A stretch of DNA of 52,003 nucleotides, taken from assembly GCF_900114245.1 (NCBI RefSeq), contig NZ_FOSK01000021.1, forward strand, positions 1-52,003, read 5' to 3'. Origin of the DNA: Pseudovibrio ascidiaceicola. Lineage in GTDB: Bacteria; Pseudomonadota; Alphaproteobacteria; Rhizobiales; Stappiaceae. A program made the translations under genes and the position numbers. This document shows positions 1 through 7,031 of the stretch, piece after piece (the stretch's first letter is position 1; each line of letters opens with the position of its first letter). Below the pieces are notes generated by a model. That model made no database searches and was not told where the DNA came from. It saw nothing but the letters and a program-made list of their open reading frames with translations.

Positions 1-3000
1 CGTTCCGGAGACGCCCCCTACAGCGCTTAAAATCGTATAGACCGTATTGGCGGCATAGGTTGAACCATCGTCGGTTCCGTTTTCCGGCTTCACATGTACC
101 GTACCACCATTGATCGTCACAGTGCCGCTGGCGGCCAGCAGATCGTTGTTGATGCCTGCCGCGTTGCCCCCATCGTTCAACTCAACTTCAAAGGTTGAGC
201 CACTATTGAAAACAAGAGAAGTCGCATTCAAAGTCCCGACGGAGTTTCCAGGTGCAACCACAGCACCTGCATTAACAGCGACAGCCCCAATAGTCCCCGA
301 ACCACCAAGGCTACCGCCGTTGACTGTAACATCACCAATGGAGCCATTAACAACCAGCTCGCCACCTGTAACAGTGGTGCCGCCGGTATAGCTGTTGGTG
401 CCGGTCAGGACGAGCTTGCCGAAGCCGTTTTTTTCCAGTGAACCCGTGCCGGTCAGGTTAGACGCAACGATTGCCGAATATCCCGCACTCGCGGTAGTTC
501 CGTCTCCGATGCGGATCCCTGCTTCTCCTGTCAGTGAAATATCGCCACCCGAAACACTGTATCCGTCCGTTGCAAACTGCATGCCTTTGGAAACCGAGAC
601 CCCGGCGCTATCCACCGTGACTGTGCCCGGCGTTCCCTGGAAAATCAGCGTGCTGTCCGGTTGATAAGGTGCACTTGCTGAGCCCATGGCATCAGTCCAG
701 TTGGTTCCCGCACTGCTCCAGGTGCCAGAACCACCATGAACGGTGCCATCAGCACTTGTCACCGCTCCGTTCCAAAAGCTCAGCTGGTCCGGGTTCACCA
801 GAAGATTGACCTGTCCGGCTGTTGCAGTCTGCACGTTGTAAAGGAAGCCTGTGGGCGCGGTGCCCACCACCAGACTGTTATCGGTCAAACTGCCACCATA
901 AGTGATCAGGTTATACACCCCGGCGTCAAAGCCCCCCGCATCGGTAACGTTGAGCGTTCCATCCAGCGTCAGATCACGGCCAACGGCGATGAGGTCGCTG
1001 TCTACGCCCGCTGTGCCGGACGGAGAGCCGAGTTCGAAGTCCAGAATGGATGCGGAAGTAAGATTGAGGTCGCTGTCGATGGTCAGTGTGCCAGGGCTAT
1101 TTCCGGCAGCAATAGTTCCGCTTGTGACTGTTGCTGAACCGTTGATCGTACCCGAACCGCCAAGGGTGCCGCCATCAACCGTAACATCACCAATGGTGCC
1201 ATTAACAACCAGCTCGCCACCTGAAACAGTGGTGCCGCCGGTATAGCTGTTGGTGCCGGTCAGGATGGTGGTACCGGCAAGCTGATTGACAGTACCGTCT
1301 CCCGAAATTGCAGGTGAGAAGGTGTAGTCAGTATCCGTATGGTTGAAGTTAATTACCCCGGTACCGTCACCAAATTTAACCGCTGCGGCATCTAATATCC
1401 CAGCGGCCTGCGCGGTATCGCCGGCAGCAGCACCAATATTGAGCGTGCCATGGGAACCGGTCTCCCTGCCCAGATGAACGCTGTTCTCCACATCAACCAC
1501 GCCACCATCTGAGATTGTCAGGGTACCTCTTCCGAGCAATCCGATGTTCATATAGTGGCTGTTTCCCCAGAGAGACCCGTCTCCGGACACGACTACGCCT
1601 CCTGTAGAACCTGCATGAGATCCGATCACCCCTTCTCGACTGGTCACCCGACCACCTTCGGCAATGGTCAGAGTTCCGGTCCCCTGACGTCCTACGTCAA
1701 GACTGGTACCTTGTGCATCCAAACCGACATAGTTCTTCCAATGCGACCCTTCTCCAATCACCTCCGCAGCCCCGGTTGAGCCTGCAAAAGATCCGATCAG
1801 GAGATAACCGCTGGTAACTAAACCGCCCTCTAAGATACTCAGGGTTCCGTTTCCATTGTATCCAACTATAAAACCAAATCCGGCTTGAAAACGTGAGTTA
1901 GGACCTGTCACCGTCACAGCTCCAGACAAACCGGAGCCCGTAGCGACAAAGGTATAGTCTCTTGCAGAAACATCACTGCCATCAGCAATGGTCAGAGATG
2001 CTGTTGCAGGGCTACCAACGCGAAAATTTTGGCCACCACTCAAGGTCGCACCATCCCTGAACTCCAGCGCTCCTTCTGAAACAGTGGTGGTGCCGGTATA
2101 GGTGTTGGTGCCGGTCAGTACGAGAGTTCCGAGCCCAGATTTGTCTAGTGATCCAGTCCCTGTCAGGGTGGAAGCTATGGTTGAGGTGAAACCGGCACCT
2201 GAGATGGTTCCGTCCCCAACTCTGAAAGAAATGGTATCAGGAGCATTCATGGTGATATCTCCACCAGTTACGCTGTAACCATCGGCAGCAAACTGCATGC
2301 CTTTAGAAACTGAAACCCCGGCACTATCCACTGTGACTGTGCCCGGAGTTCCCTGGAAAATCAGCGTGCTGACCGGTTGATAAGGTGCGCTTGCTGAGCC
2401 CGTGGCATCGGTCCAGTTGGTCCCGGCACTGCTCCAGGTGCCAGAACCACCATGAACGGTTCCATCAGCACTTGTCACCGCTCCGTTCCAGAAGCTCAGC
2501 TGGTCGGGGTTCACCAGCAGGTTGACCTGTCCGGCTGCTGCAGTCTGTACATTGTAAAGGAAACCTGTAGGCGCGGTGCCCACCACCAGACCGTTATCGA
2601 CCAAACTGCCACCATAAGTGATCAGGTTATACACCCCGGCGTCAAAGCCACCTGCATCAGTGACATTGAGCGATCCATCCAGCGTCAGATCACCGCCAAC
2701 GGCGATGAGGTCACTGTCCACGCCTGCTGTGCCGGACGGAGAGCCGAGTTCGAAGTCCAGAACTGATGCGGAAGTAAGGTTGAGGTCACCGCCAATTGTC
2801 AGTGTGCCAGGGCTGTTGCCTGCAGCAATCGTTCCGCTTGTGACTGTTGCCGAACCGTTGATCGTGCCCGATCCGCCAAGGCTACCACCATTGACTGTAA
2901 CATCGCCAATGGTGCCATCAACAACCAGCTTGCCTCCTGAAACGGTAGTGCCACCGGTATAGGTGTTGGTACCACTCAGGGTCGTGGTGCCCGATAGCTG

Positions 3001-5208
3001 GTTAACCCCGCCGACTCCTATGATTTTTGGAGCGAACACGTAAGCGGTATCCGTGTGGTTAAAGTTGATCACCCCGGTACCGTCACCAAATATCACTGCC
3101 TCTGTATCAAGGGTGCCTGCCTTCACAGCCGTCTCACCTGCCGCAGCGCCGATATTGAGTGTGCCTTGAGAAACAGCGCCGAAGGCCAGCACGACATCAC
3201 CATCTACATCCACGATCGCGCCATCTGCTATCGTCAGCGTCCCAGGCGCTCTATCTCCGACTTTAATACGATCACTGCTTTCCCAAGCGGAGCCTTCGCC
3301 CGTCACTGTAACAATACCCGAACTGGTCCCACTGAAGCTGGCGCGGTTGAAGCCAATGGTGGTGCTATCAGAAGTAACCTTGCCGCCATTCTCTATTTTT
3401 AGGGAACCGGCACCATACTGGCCGACCAAAAGAGGGCCTGCCTCCCAGACGGATCCGTCATCCGTCACAGTCACGGCACCTGTGGCATCTAGTCCACCTA
3501 TGATGCTGTTCAGACCATTGGTAACCTTACCGCCATCGGAAATGGTCAGCGCTCCGGTCCCATTCAAGCCAATTATTGAGATAGCAGCAACATCTAATGA
3601 AGATCCTGAACCCGTCACAGTCACGCTGCCCGCCACATGGCCAATATTCAGATATCCGCTGTTGACCTCACTGCCCTCTGAAATGGTCAATGCGCCGGTG
3701 CCGGCATAGCCGACCTTCAGCGCTACAGTATCGGTCAAAACACTCCCGCCGCGCAACTCCAGCATACCGCCAGACACTATCGTTTCGCCGGTATAGGTGT
3801 TGGTCCCGGTCAGGATGGTGGTGCCGGAAAGCTGATTGACACTGCCAGTCCCGCTGATGTCTGCGGAGAAGGTGTAGTCACTATCCGTGTGGTTGAAGTT
3901 GATAGTACCTGTTCCTGGACCAAAGATTACCTTTGCTGTGTTGAGCTCTCCCGCCCCCACCGCAGCATCCCCAGCTGCAGCACCGATGTTCAAAACGCCA
4001 GAACCTGGTGAGACAGAGCCCAGCCTTGTTACTCCGGACACACTCACCGCGCCGCCATCGGATACCGTCAAAGTGCCTTCGCCGCTGTCGCCGACAAACA
4101 GATCTTCCGAATTGTCCCAGGTTGATCCAGCGCCAGTCACCTCAACAGTGCCGGTTGATCCGCTGTTAGAGCCAATAGTGCCGGTCAAGCCACCCAGTGC
4201 CCCACTTACGGACAAAGTACCGCCGTTGACTTCTGTTGTTCCGGTGAAGCTTGCGTTATTACCGGTTAGTTCCGTCCAACCGGACTCATGCACAATCGAA
4301 TGTGTTCCGGAGCCGGTGCTGGAGAGGTCAGCGTCGAACTGATAGTTTCCGGTTTCATCAGTGTGGTTGAAAACCAGCGTCGCGGAGCCGTCTCCGAGTT
4401 CAACCGTTGAGGTATCAAGCGTGCCGGCTGCAGCAGCCGTATCGCCGCTACCCGCACCGATATTCAAAACGCCAGAACCTGTTGAATTAGTGCCCAGCCG
4501 GGTTACTCCGGGCCCGTTCACTGTTGCACCTTCGGAAATCGTCAAAGTGCCACCGCCTCTTAGGCCGATAAGCAGATAGCTTGAGTTGTCCCATGTCGAT
4601 CCAGTACCAGTCACCTCAGCAGTGCCGGTTGAGCCGATGTGAGAACCGAGATTGCCTATCATGGTACTCACCATAGCACCATCGGATATCGTCAGAGTAC
4701 CCTCGCCACCGTTGCCGACCGATAGCAACACTGAACTGTCCCAAGTTGACGCGGTGCCTGTCACCTCAAAAGTACCGACTGAACCGCTGAAATGGCCGAT
4801 ATAGGTGTGCGTATTACTCATCTCGCCACCAGCGGATATCGTCAGAGAACCTTCATCACGTTCGCCGACAAATAGAAGTTTCGCTTGAGCGGTTCCGTTG
4901 GTGGTTTTATCCGTAACAGTGGCCGGATTGGGTGTCGTGGTGTTGATGAAAACATTTTGCGAGCTATTCGGGGCAGTATTACTATTCCAATTACTGCCTG
5001 TAAACCAGTCAGTCGATGTGCTCCCGTCCCATGTTTGTCCAAGCCCGGCGGTTGCTCCGGACAACACCAAAGGCCCTGAGGCAACTACCGCAGCTGCAAG
5101 ATAAGGCGCTCGACTTGCTATAACACCAGCCATTTTGGTTATACGCCCACCGCGCCGCAGATGGTTCAGAAAGTGCTCAAAACATGTTCTTGTAGGGGAA
5201 GTCGTCAT
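1..5208 (-). CDS. Giant autotransporter adhesin, 5' part (runs off left edge)
   Basis: An open frame of 1736 codons starts at the ATG at 5208-5206 and reaches base 1 without a stop, so the C-terminus, presumably the outer-membrane beta-barrel, lies outside the window. Residues 1-54 form a long signal region: a charged stretch (LNHLRRGGRITK) then a hydrophobic core (APYLAAAVVASGPLVLSGATA), like the extended signal peptides of type V secretion passengers. The rest is Gly/Thr/Ser/Asn-rich beta-helix sequence. Two repeat classes are visible: T5SS/PEP-CTERM-type repeats (LTISDGG.V...IG...GSTG..V.G.GS.W) and autotransporter-associated strands (LTGTNSYTGGTTV, near 396, 1251, 2106, 2961, 3796 and 4255). 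The sequence at the left edge (KPENGTDDGSTYAANTVYTI) resembles the linker before a barrel. The predicted role is a surface-displayed adhesin. The family call is firm; ligand and length are unknown. Confidence 0.88.
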   Translation of the reverse strand, partial: MTTSPTRTCFEHFLNHLRRGGRITKMAGVIASRAPYLAAAVVASGPLVLSGATAGLGQTWDGSTSTDWFTGSNWNSNTAPNSSQNVFINTTTPNPATVTDKTTNGTAQAKLLFVGERDEGSLTISAGGEMSNTHTYIGHFSGSVGTFEVTGTASTWDSSVLLSVGNGGEGTLTISDGAMVSTMIGNLGSHIGSTGTAEVTGTGSTWDNSSYLLIGLRGGGTLTISEGATVNGPGVTRLGTNSTGSGVLNIGAGSGDTAAAAGTLDTSTVELGDGSATLVFNHTDETGNYQFDADLSSTGSGTHSIVHESGWTELTGNNASFTGTTEVNGGTLSVSGALGGLTGTIGSNSGSTGTVEVTGAGSTWDNSEDLFVGDSGEGTLTVSDGGAVSVSGVTRLGSVSPGSGVLNIGAAAGDAAVGAGELNTAKVIFGPGTGTINFNHTDSDYTFSADISGTGSVNQLSGTTILTGTNTYTGETIVSGGMLELRGGSVLTDTVALKVGYAGTGALTISEGSEVNSGYLNIGHVAGSVTVTGSGSSLDVAAISIIGLNGTGALTISDGGKVTNGLNSIIGGLDATGAVTVTDDGSVWEAGPLLVGQYGAGSLKIENGGKVTSDSTTIGFNRASFSGTSSGIVTVTGEGSAWESSDRIKVGDRAPGTLTIADGAIVDVDGDVVLAFGAVSQGTLNIGAAAGETAVKAGTLDTEAVIFGDGTGVINFNHTDTAYVFAPKIIGVGGVNQLSGTTTLSGTNTYTGGTTVSGGKLVVDGTIGDVTVNGGSLGGSGTINGSATVTSGTIAAGNSPGTLTIGGDLNLTSASVLDFELGSPSGTAGVDSDLIAVGGDLTLDGSLNVTDAGGFDAGVYNLITYGGSLVDNGLVVGTAPTGFLYNVQTAAAGQVNLLVNPDQLSFWNGAVTSADGTVHGGSGTWSSAGTNWTDATGSASAPYQPVSTLIFQGTPGTVTVDSAGVSVSKGMQFAADGYSVTGGDITMNAPDTISFRVGDGTISGAGFTSTIASTLTGTGSLDKSGLGTLVLTGTNTYTGTTTVSEGALEFRDGATLSGGQNFRVGSPATASLTIADGSDVSARDYTFVATGSGLSGAVTVTGPNSRFQAGFGFIVGYNGNGTLSILEGGLVTSGYLLIGSFAGSTGAAEVIGEGSHWKNYVGLDAQGTSLDVGRQGTGTLTIAEGGRVTSREGVIGSHAGSTGGVVVSGDGSLWGNSHYMNIGLLGRGTLTISDGGVVDVENSVHLGRETGSHGTLNIGAAAGDTAQAAGILDAAAVKFGDGTGVINFNHTDTDYTFSPAISGDGTVNQLAGTTILTGTNSYTGGTTVSGGELVVNGTIGDVTVDGGTLGGSGTINGSATVTSGTIAAGNSPGTLTIDSDLNLTSASILDFELGSPSGTAGVDSDLIAVGRDLTLDGTLNVTDAGGFDAGVYNLITYGGSLTDNSLVVGTAPTGFLYNVQTATAGQVNLLVNPDQLSFWNGAVTSADGTVHGGSGTWSSAGTNWTDAMGSASAPYQPDSTLIFQGTPGTVTVDSAGVSVSKGMQFATDGYSVSGGDISLTGEAGIRIGDGTTASAGYSAIVASNLTGTGSLEKNGFGKLVLTGTNSYTGGTTVTGGELVVNGSIGDVTVNGGSLGGSGTIGAVAVNAGAVVAPGNSVGTLNATSLVFNSGSTFEVELNDGGNAAGINNDLLAASGTVTINGGTVHVKPENGTDDGSTYAANTVYTILSAVGGVSGT
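391..3090. repeat. Long tandem coding duplication inside the autotransporter gene
   Basis: Two stretches, about 391-1370 and 2101-3090, are near-identical at an offset of 1710-1716 bp (572 codons). Long exact runs occur, for example 661-900 against 2377-2616. Differences are mostly third-position changes. The strand-repeat motif recurs every 835-860 bp, so the passenger is built of about 285-residue modules, and alternate modules are the closest relatives. This is coding repetition, not a CRISPR or noncoding satellite. Confidence 0.8.
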
Positions 5209-5544
5209 ACGGATGTCAGAACTCTTGGTTCAAAATCTTTGATGTACCCATCTCACTTCAAAACCTGATCGTTTTGACGTGAAATGACGCGGAACTTATC
5301 GGTGACCTGCTCAGGAACGATCGTCAGTTAAACGCCCTAAGCTAAATCGCTACAGATCTTTCTTCCCAATCATTCGCCAGCCGGCACGCCGATACCGGCG
5401 GCAGCACTCAAAATGCTGACACTTGAATATCAATGGGATAAAATTACAGAGGGATTGTACGTAGTCGATCGCGCAAAGAATGCTAAGAACTTAGCAATCT
5501 GGCTATTTACTCAGATTTGTGCACACGGCATGAGCGAGCAGACC
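5209..5544. other. Intergenic leader between crp-like gene and adhesin
   Basis: This 336-bp stretch has no open frame with coding character. It should hold the adhesin promoter on the minus strand. A small GC stem (gccgg at about 5391 pairing with ccggc at about 5401) lies behind the regulator gene but has no T tract, so I do not call it a terminator. I see no clear operator. Confidence 0.4.
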
Positions 5545-6234
5545 TCAGAGAGACAAATGCTCGGCTCTGGCGGCATCAATCCAGTCTGACAGGGCTTGCT
5601 CGTCCGGCACGGAAATTGCGCCATACTTCAGTACGATCAGGCCATTTTTTTCCAACTGTTTGAGCGCTTTACCCATAGAAACACGTGAGGTGCCCACAGC
5701 GATAGCCAACTCAGACTGGTTCCAGTTGAGCATCCCTGGCACTTCTGAAGCTTCGAGCATATTCTGCAAAAACACTGCTGTATAAGCAGGCAAAGGCAGC
5801 AAACGCAGATCGTCAAGCATGTTCAGCGCCACGTTCAAACGGCTCAACGTTGCTGGCAAAGCTGCGCGGGCGATTTCGGGATGGGCGTCCATTAGCGTCA
5901 GAAAGTCAGCTTTGTGAACATAGCCAATTGTCGTTTTACCAACTGCTGTAGCATTTTGCGTCCGCTTGCGGCCGGTCAGCACGCCTATGATGCCAATGAA
6001 ATGGCCCTCACCAAGCACTGCAAGAATTGTTTCTCGGCCACTGGGACTGAAACGCCCCATTCTAACTGCCCCTGAACGCACAATGAGCAGGCGATCACCA
6101 TCATCACCGGTCGAGAAGATCGTGCGGCCGTCCTGATAGGTGTGGCGCTGCTCGACAGCTGCAAAAGCGGCCTCGACCTTTGGGCTGAGCAGGTCAAGGA
6201 ACTTGAGGCTCCCGTGATCCAGCAATCCAGTCAT
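5545..6234 (-). CDS. Crp/Fnr-family transcriptional regulator
   Basis: A protein of 229 residues from the ATG at 6234. An AAGGA lies about nine bases upstream, which makes this start better than the in-frame TTG six bases earlier. Residues about 15-115 form a cyclic-nucleotide-binding jelly roll with the usual glycines (FSTGDDGDRLLIVRSGAVRM, then GEGHFIGIIGVLTGR). A long dimerisation helix follows, then a winged HTH at about 165-215 (NQSELAIAVGTSRVSMGKAL, then LEKNGLIVLKYG). There is no FNR-type cysteine cluster, so it probably does not carry an iron-sulfur cluster. The ligand is unknown. It is upstream of and co-directional with the adhesin, with 336 bp between, so it may regulate it; that is only inference from position. 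Confidence 0.9.
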   Translation of the reverse strand: MTGLLDHGSLKFLDLLSPKVEAAFAAVEQRHTYQDGRTIFSTGDDGDRLLIVRSGAVRMGRFSPSGRETILAVLGEGHFIGIIGVLTGRKRTQNATAVGKTTIGYVHKADFLTLMDAHPEIARAALPATLSRLNVALNMLDDLRLLPLPAYTAVFLQNMLEASEVPGMLNWNQSELAIAVGTSRVSMGKALKQLEKNGLIVLKYGAISVPDEQALSDWIDAARAEHLSL

Positions 6235-6575
6235 GGCCAAGGTTCCTTAAAAAGCGTTGAGGGCATACACTTCATCACGTATTCTGAACACCGCCCTTGT
6301 TGTCAACACACTATACTGGTGGTTGCAGAGTTTAAATTTTGGTCGCAGCGAGCGATATTCACGAATGTCTGCAATTGGTCACGAGTTCTTCTTCAAGCAA
6401 GAATAGTCCTAAGGAAAATGGGCGTCGCTGAGTAGCTTTCAGCTTGCCAACTGGCGCTTTGTAGCAGCTGAGTCACTACGCCTACCTTGGAGGCCCTCAC
6501 CCACACTGACCCGCGACTGCGACTGTCATTTCCCCCCAAATCTACCGATTAAGGTGCTGGCGAACGTGTCTTTTG
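6235..6575. other. Gene-free stretch left of the att-like site
   Basis: It holds the upstream region of the Crp-like gene and then about 250 bp in which I see no coding frame and no clear regulatory palindrome. Confidence 0.35.
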
Positions 6576-6591
6576 TTGACGTGGTGTTGAC
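6576..6591 (+). repeat. Paired TTGAC arm-type motif, left (P-side) copy at the left att-like site
   Basis: Two TTGAC units start 11 bp apart (6576 and 6587), in the pattern TTGACGTNNTGTTGAC. The first lies exactly 85 bp before the tRNA-remnant core at 6661. The same motif at the same 85-bp distance precedes the intact tRNA at 51680. This is read as an integrase arm-binding site; the integrase itself has not been identified. Confidence 0.6.
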
Positions 6592-6599
6592 GCGAACGC

Positions 6600-6632
6600 A
6601 AAAAGCCCTGAACCAGAGGTTCAGGGCTTTTG
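6600..6632. terminator. Rho-independent terminator beside the left tRNA remnant
   Basis: An 11-bp stem (agccctgaacc with ggttcagggct, 6604-6614 and 6618-6628) has an aga loop, A residues before it and T residues after it. It can therefore stop transcription in either direction. It matches the terminator at 51623-51647 in position relative to the core and in the outer stem; the inner base pairs differ but are compensated. Confidence 0.8.
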
Positions 6633-6660
6633 TTATGCTGTTGATCTATTGATCTAATTT

Positions 6661-6708
6661 TGGTTGCGGGGGTAAGATTTGAACTTACGACCTTCAGGTT
6701 ATGAGCCT
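6661..6708 (-). other. 3'-end remnant of initiator tRNA gene (att-core copy 1)
   Basis: The sequence equals the 3' part of the tRNA-fMet at 51680-51756 from the anticodon loop through the T arm, acceptor strand and CCA. It is identical over 6661-6708, then diverges sharply after gagcct. The 5' half of the tRNA is missing, so it cannot make a functional tRNA. The 45 bp 6661-6705 are also identical to 44733-44777. A 3' tRNA fragment of this kind is the usual scar of tyrosine-integrase insertion into a tRNA gene. Confidence 0.85.
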
Positions 6709-6847
6709 AATTTAGAAAAGTCTGCGATAAAGTATTTATCAGCGACTTAGCCCACAAGCGCTTGATACAGTGCAGCAACTCTCACAAAAGGTAACGAAGT
6801 ATACGAGATTAAACGACATCTTCTGCAGTTCAAAATGCGTATGGCGG

Positions 6848-6863
6848 TTGACGTAATGTTGAC
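6848..6863 (+). repeat. Paired TTGAC arm-type motif, right (P'-side) copy at the left att-like site
   Basis: TTGAC units lie at 6848 and 6859, 11 bp apart, in the same pattern TTGACGTNNTGTTGAC. The first starts 143 bp after the end of the 45-bp core (6705). The middle att site has the same motif at exactly 143 bp (44920 after 44777), although the intervening bases are otherwise unrelated. The remainder up to 7031 holds no gene. Confidence 0.6.
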
Positions 6864-7031
6864 GCAGAATGTTCGACATTCAAGTATCTTGAAACTCCTA
6901 CAAGAAATCACATTTATAAATAAACTAACTGACAAAGGAAATCGCTCTTCTATAAGGAGGCAAAGGAGCGGAAAGCTGCAATCTAGTAATAGAAATTTTG
7001 CGCTTGCGGGCAGATGTACTTCAAATACGAG

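Noticed and set aside
391-3090. Possible CRISPR or satellite array
   Set aside because: The repeat units are hundreds of bases long, keep the reading frame and encode beta-strand repeats; there are no short repeats with unique spacers.
110-5104. Many plus-strand open frames of 60-150 codons
   Set aside because: They are shadows of the repetitive minus-strand autotransporter gene: repeated, proline-rich and without ribosome sites.
6661-6708. A second functional tRNA gene
   Set aside because: Only the 3' part from the anticodon loop on is present; the D arm and 5' acceptor strand are absent. The same applies to 44733-44777.
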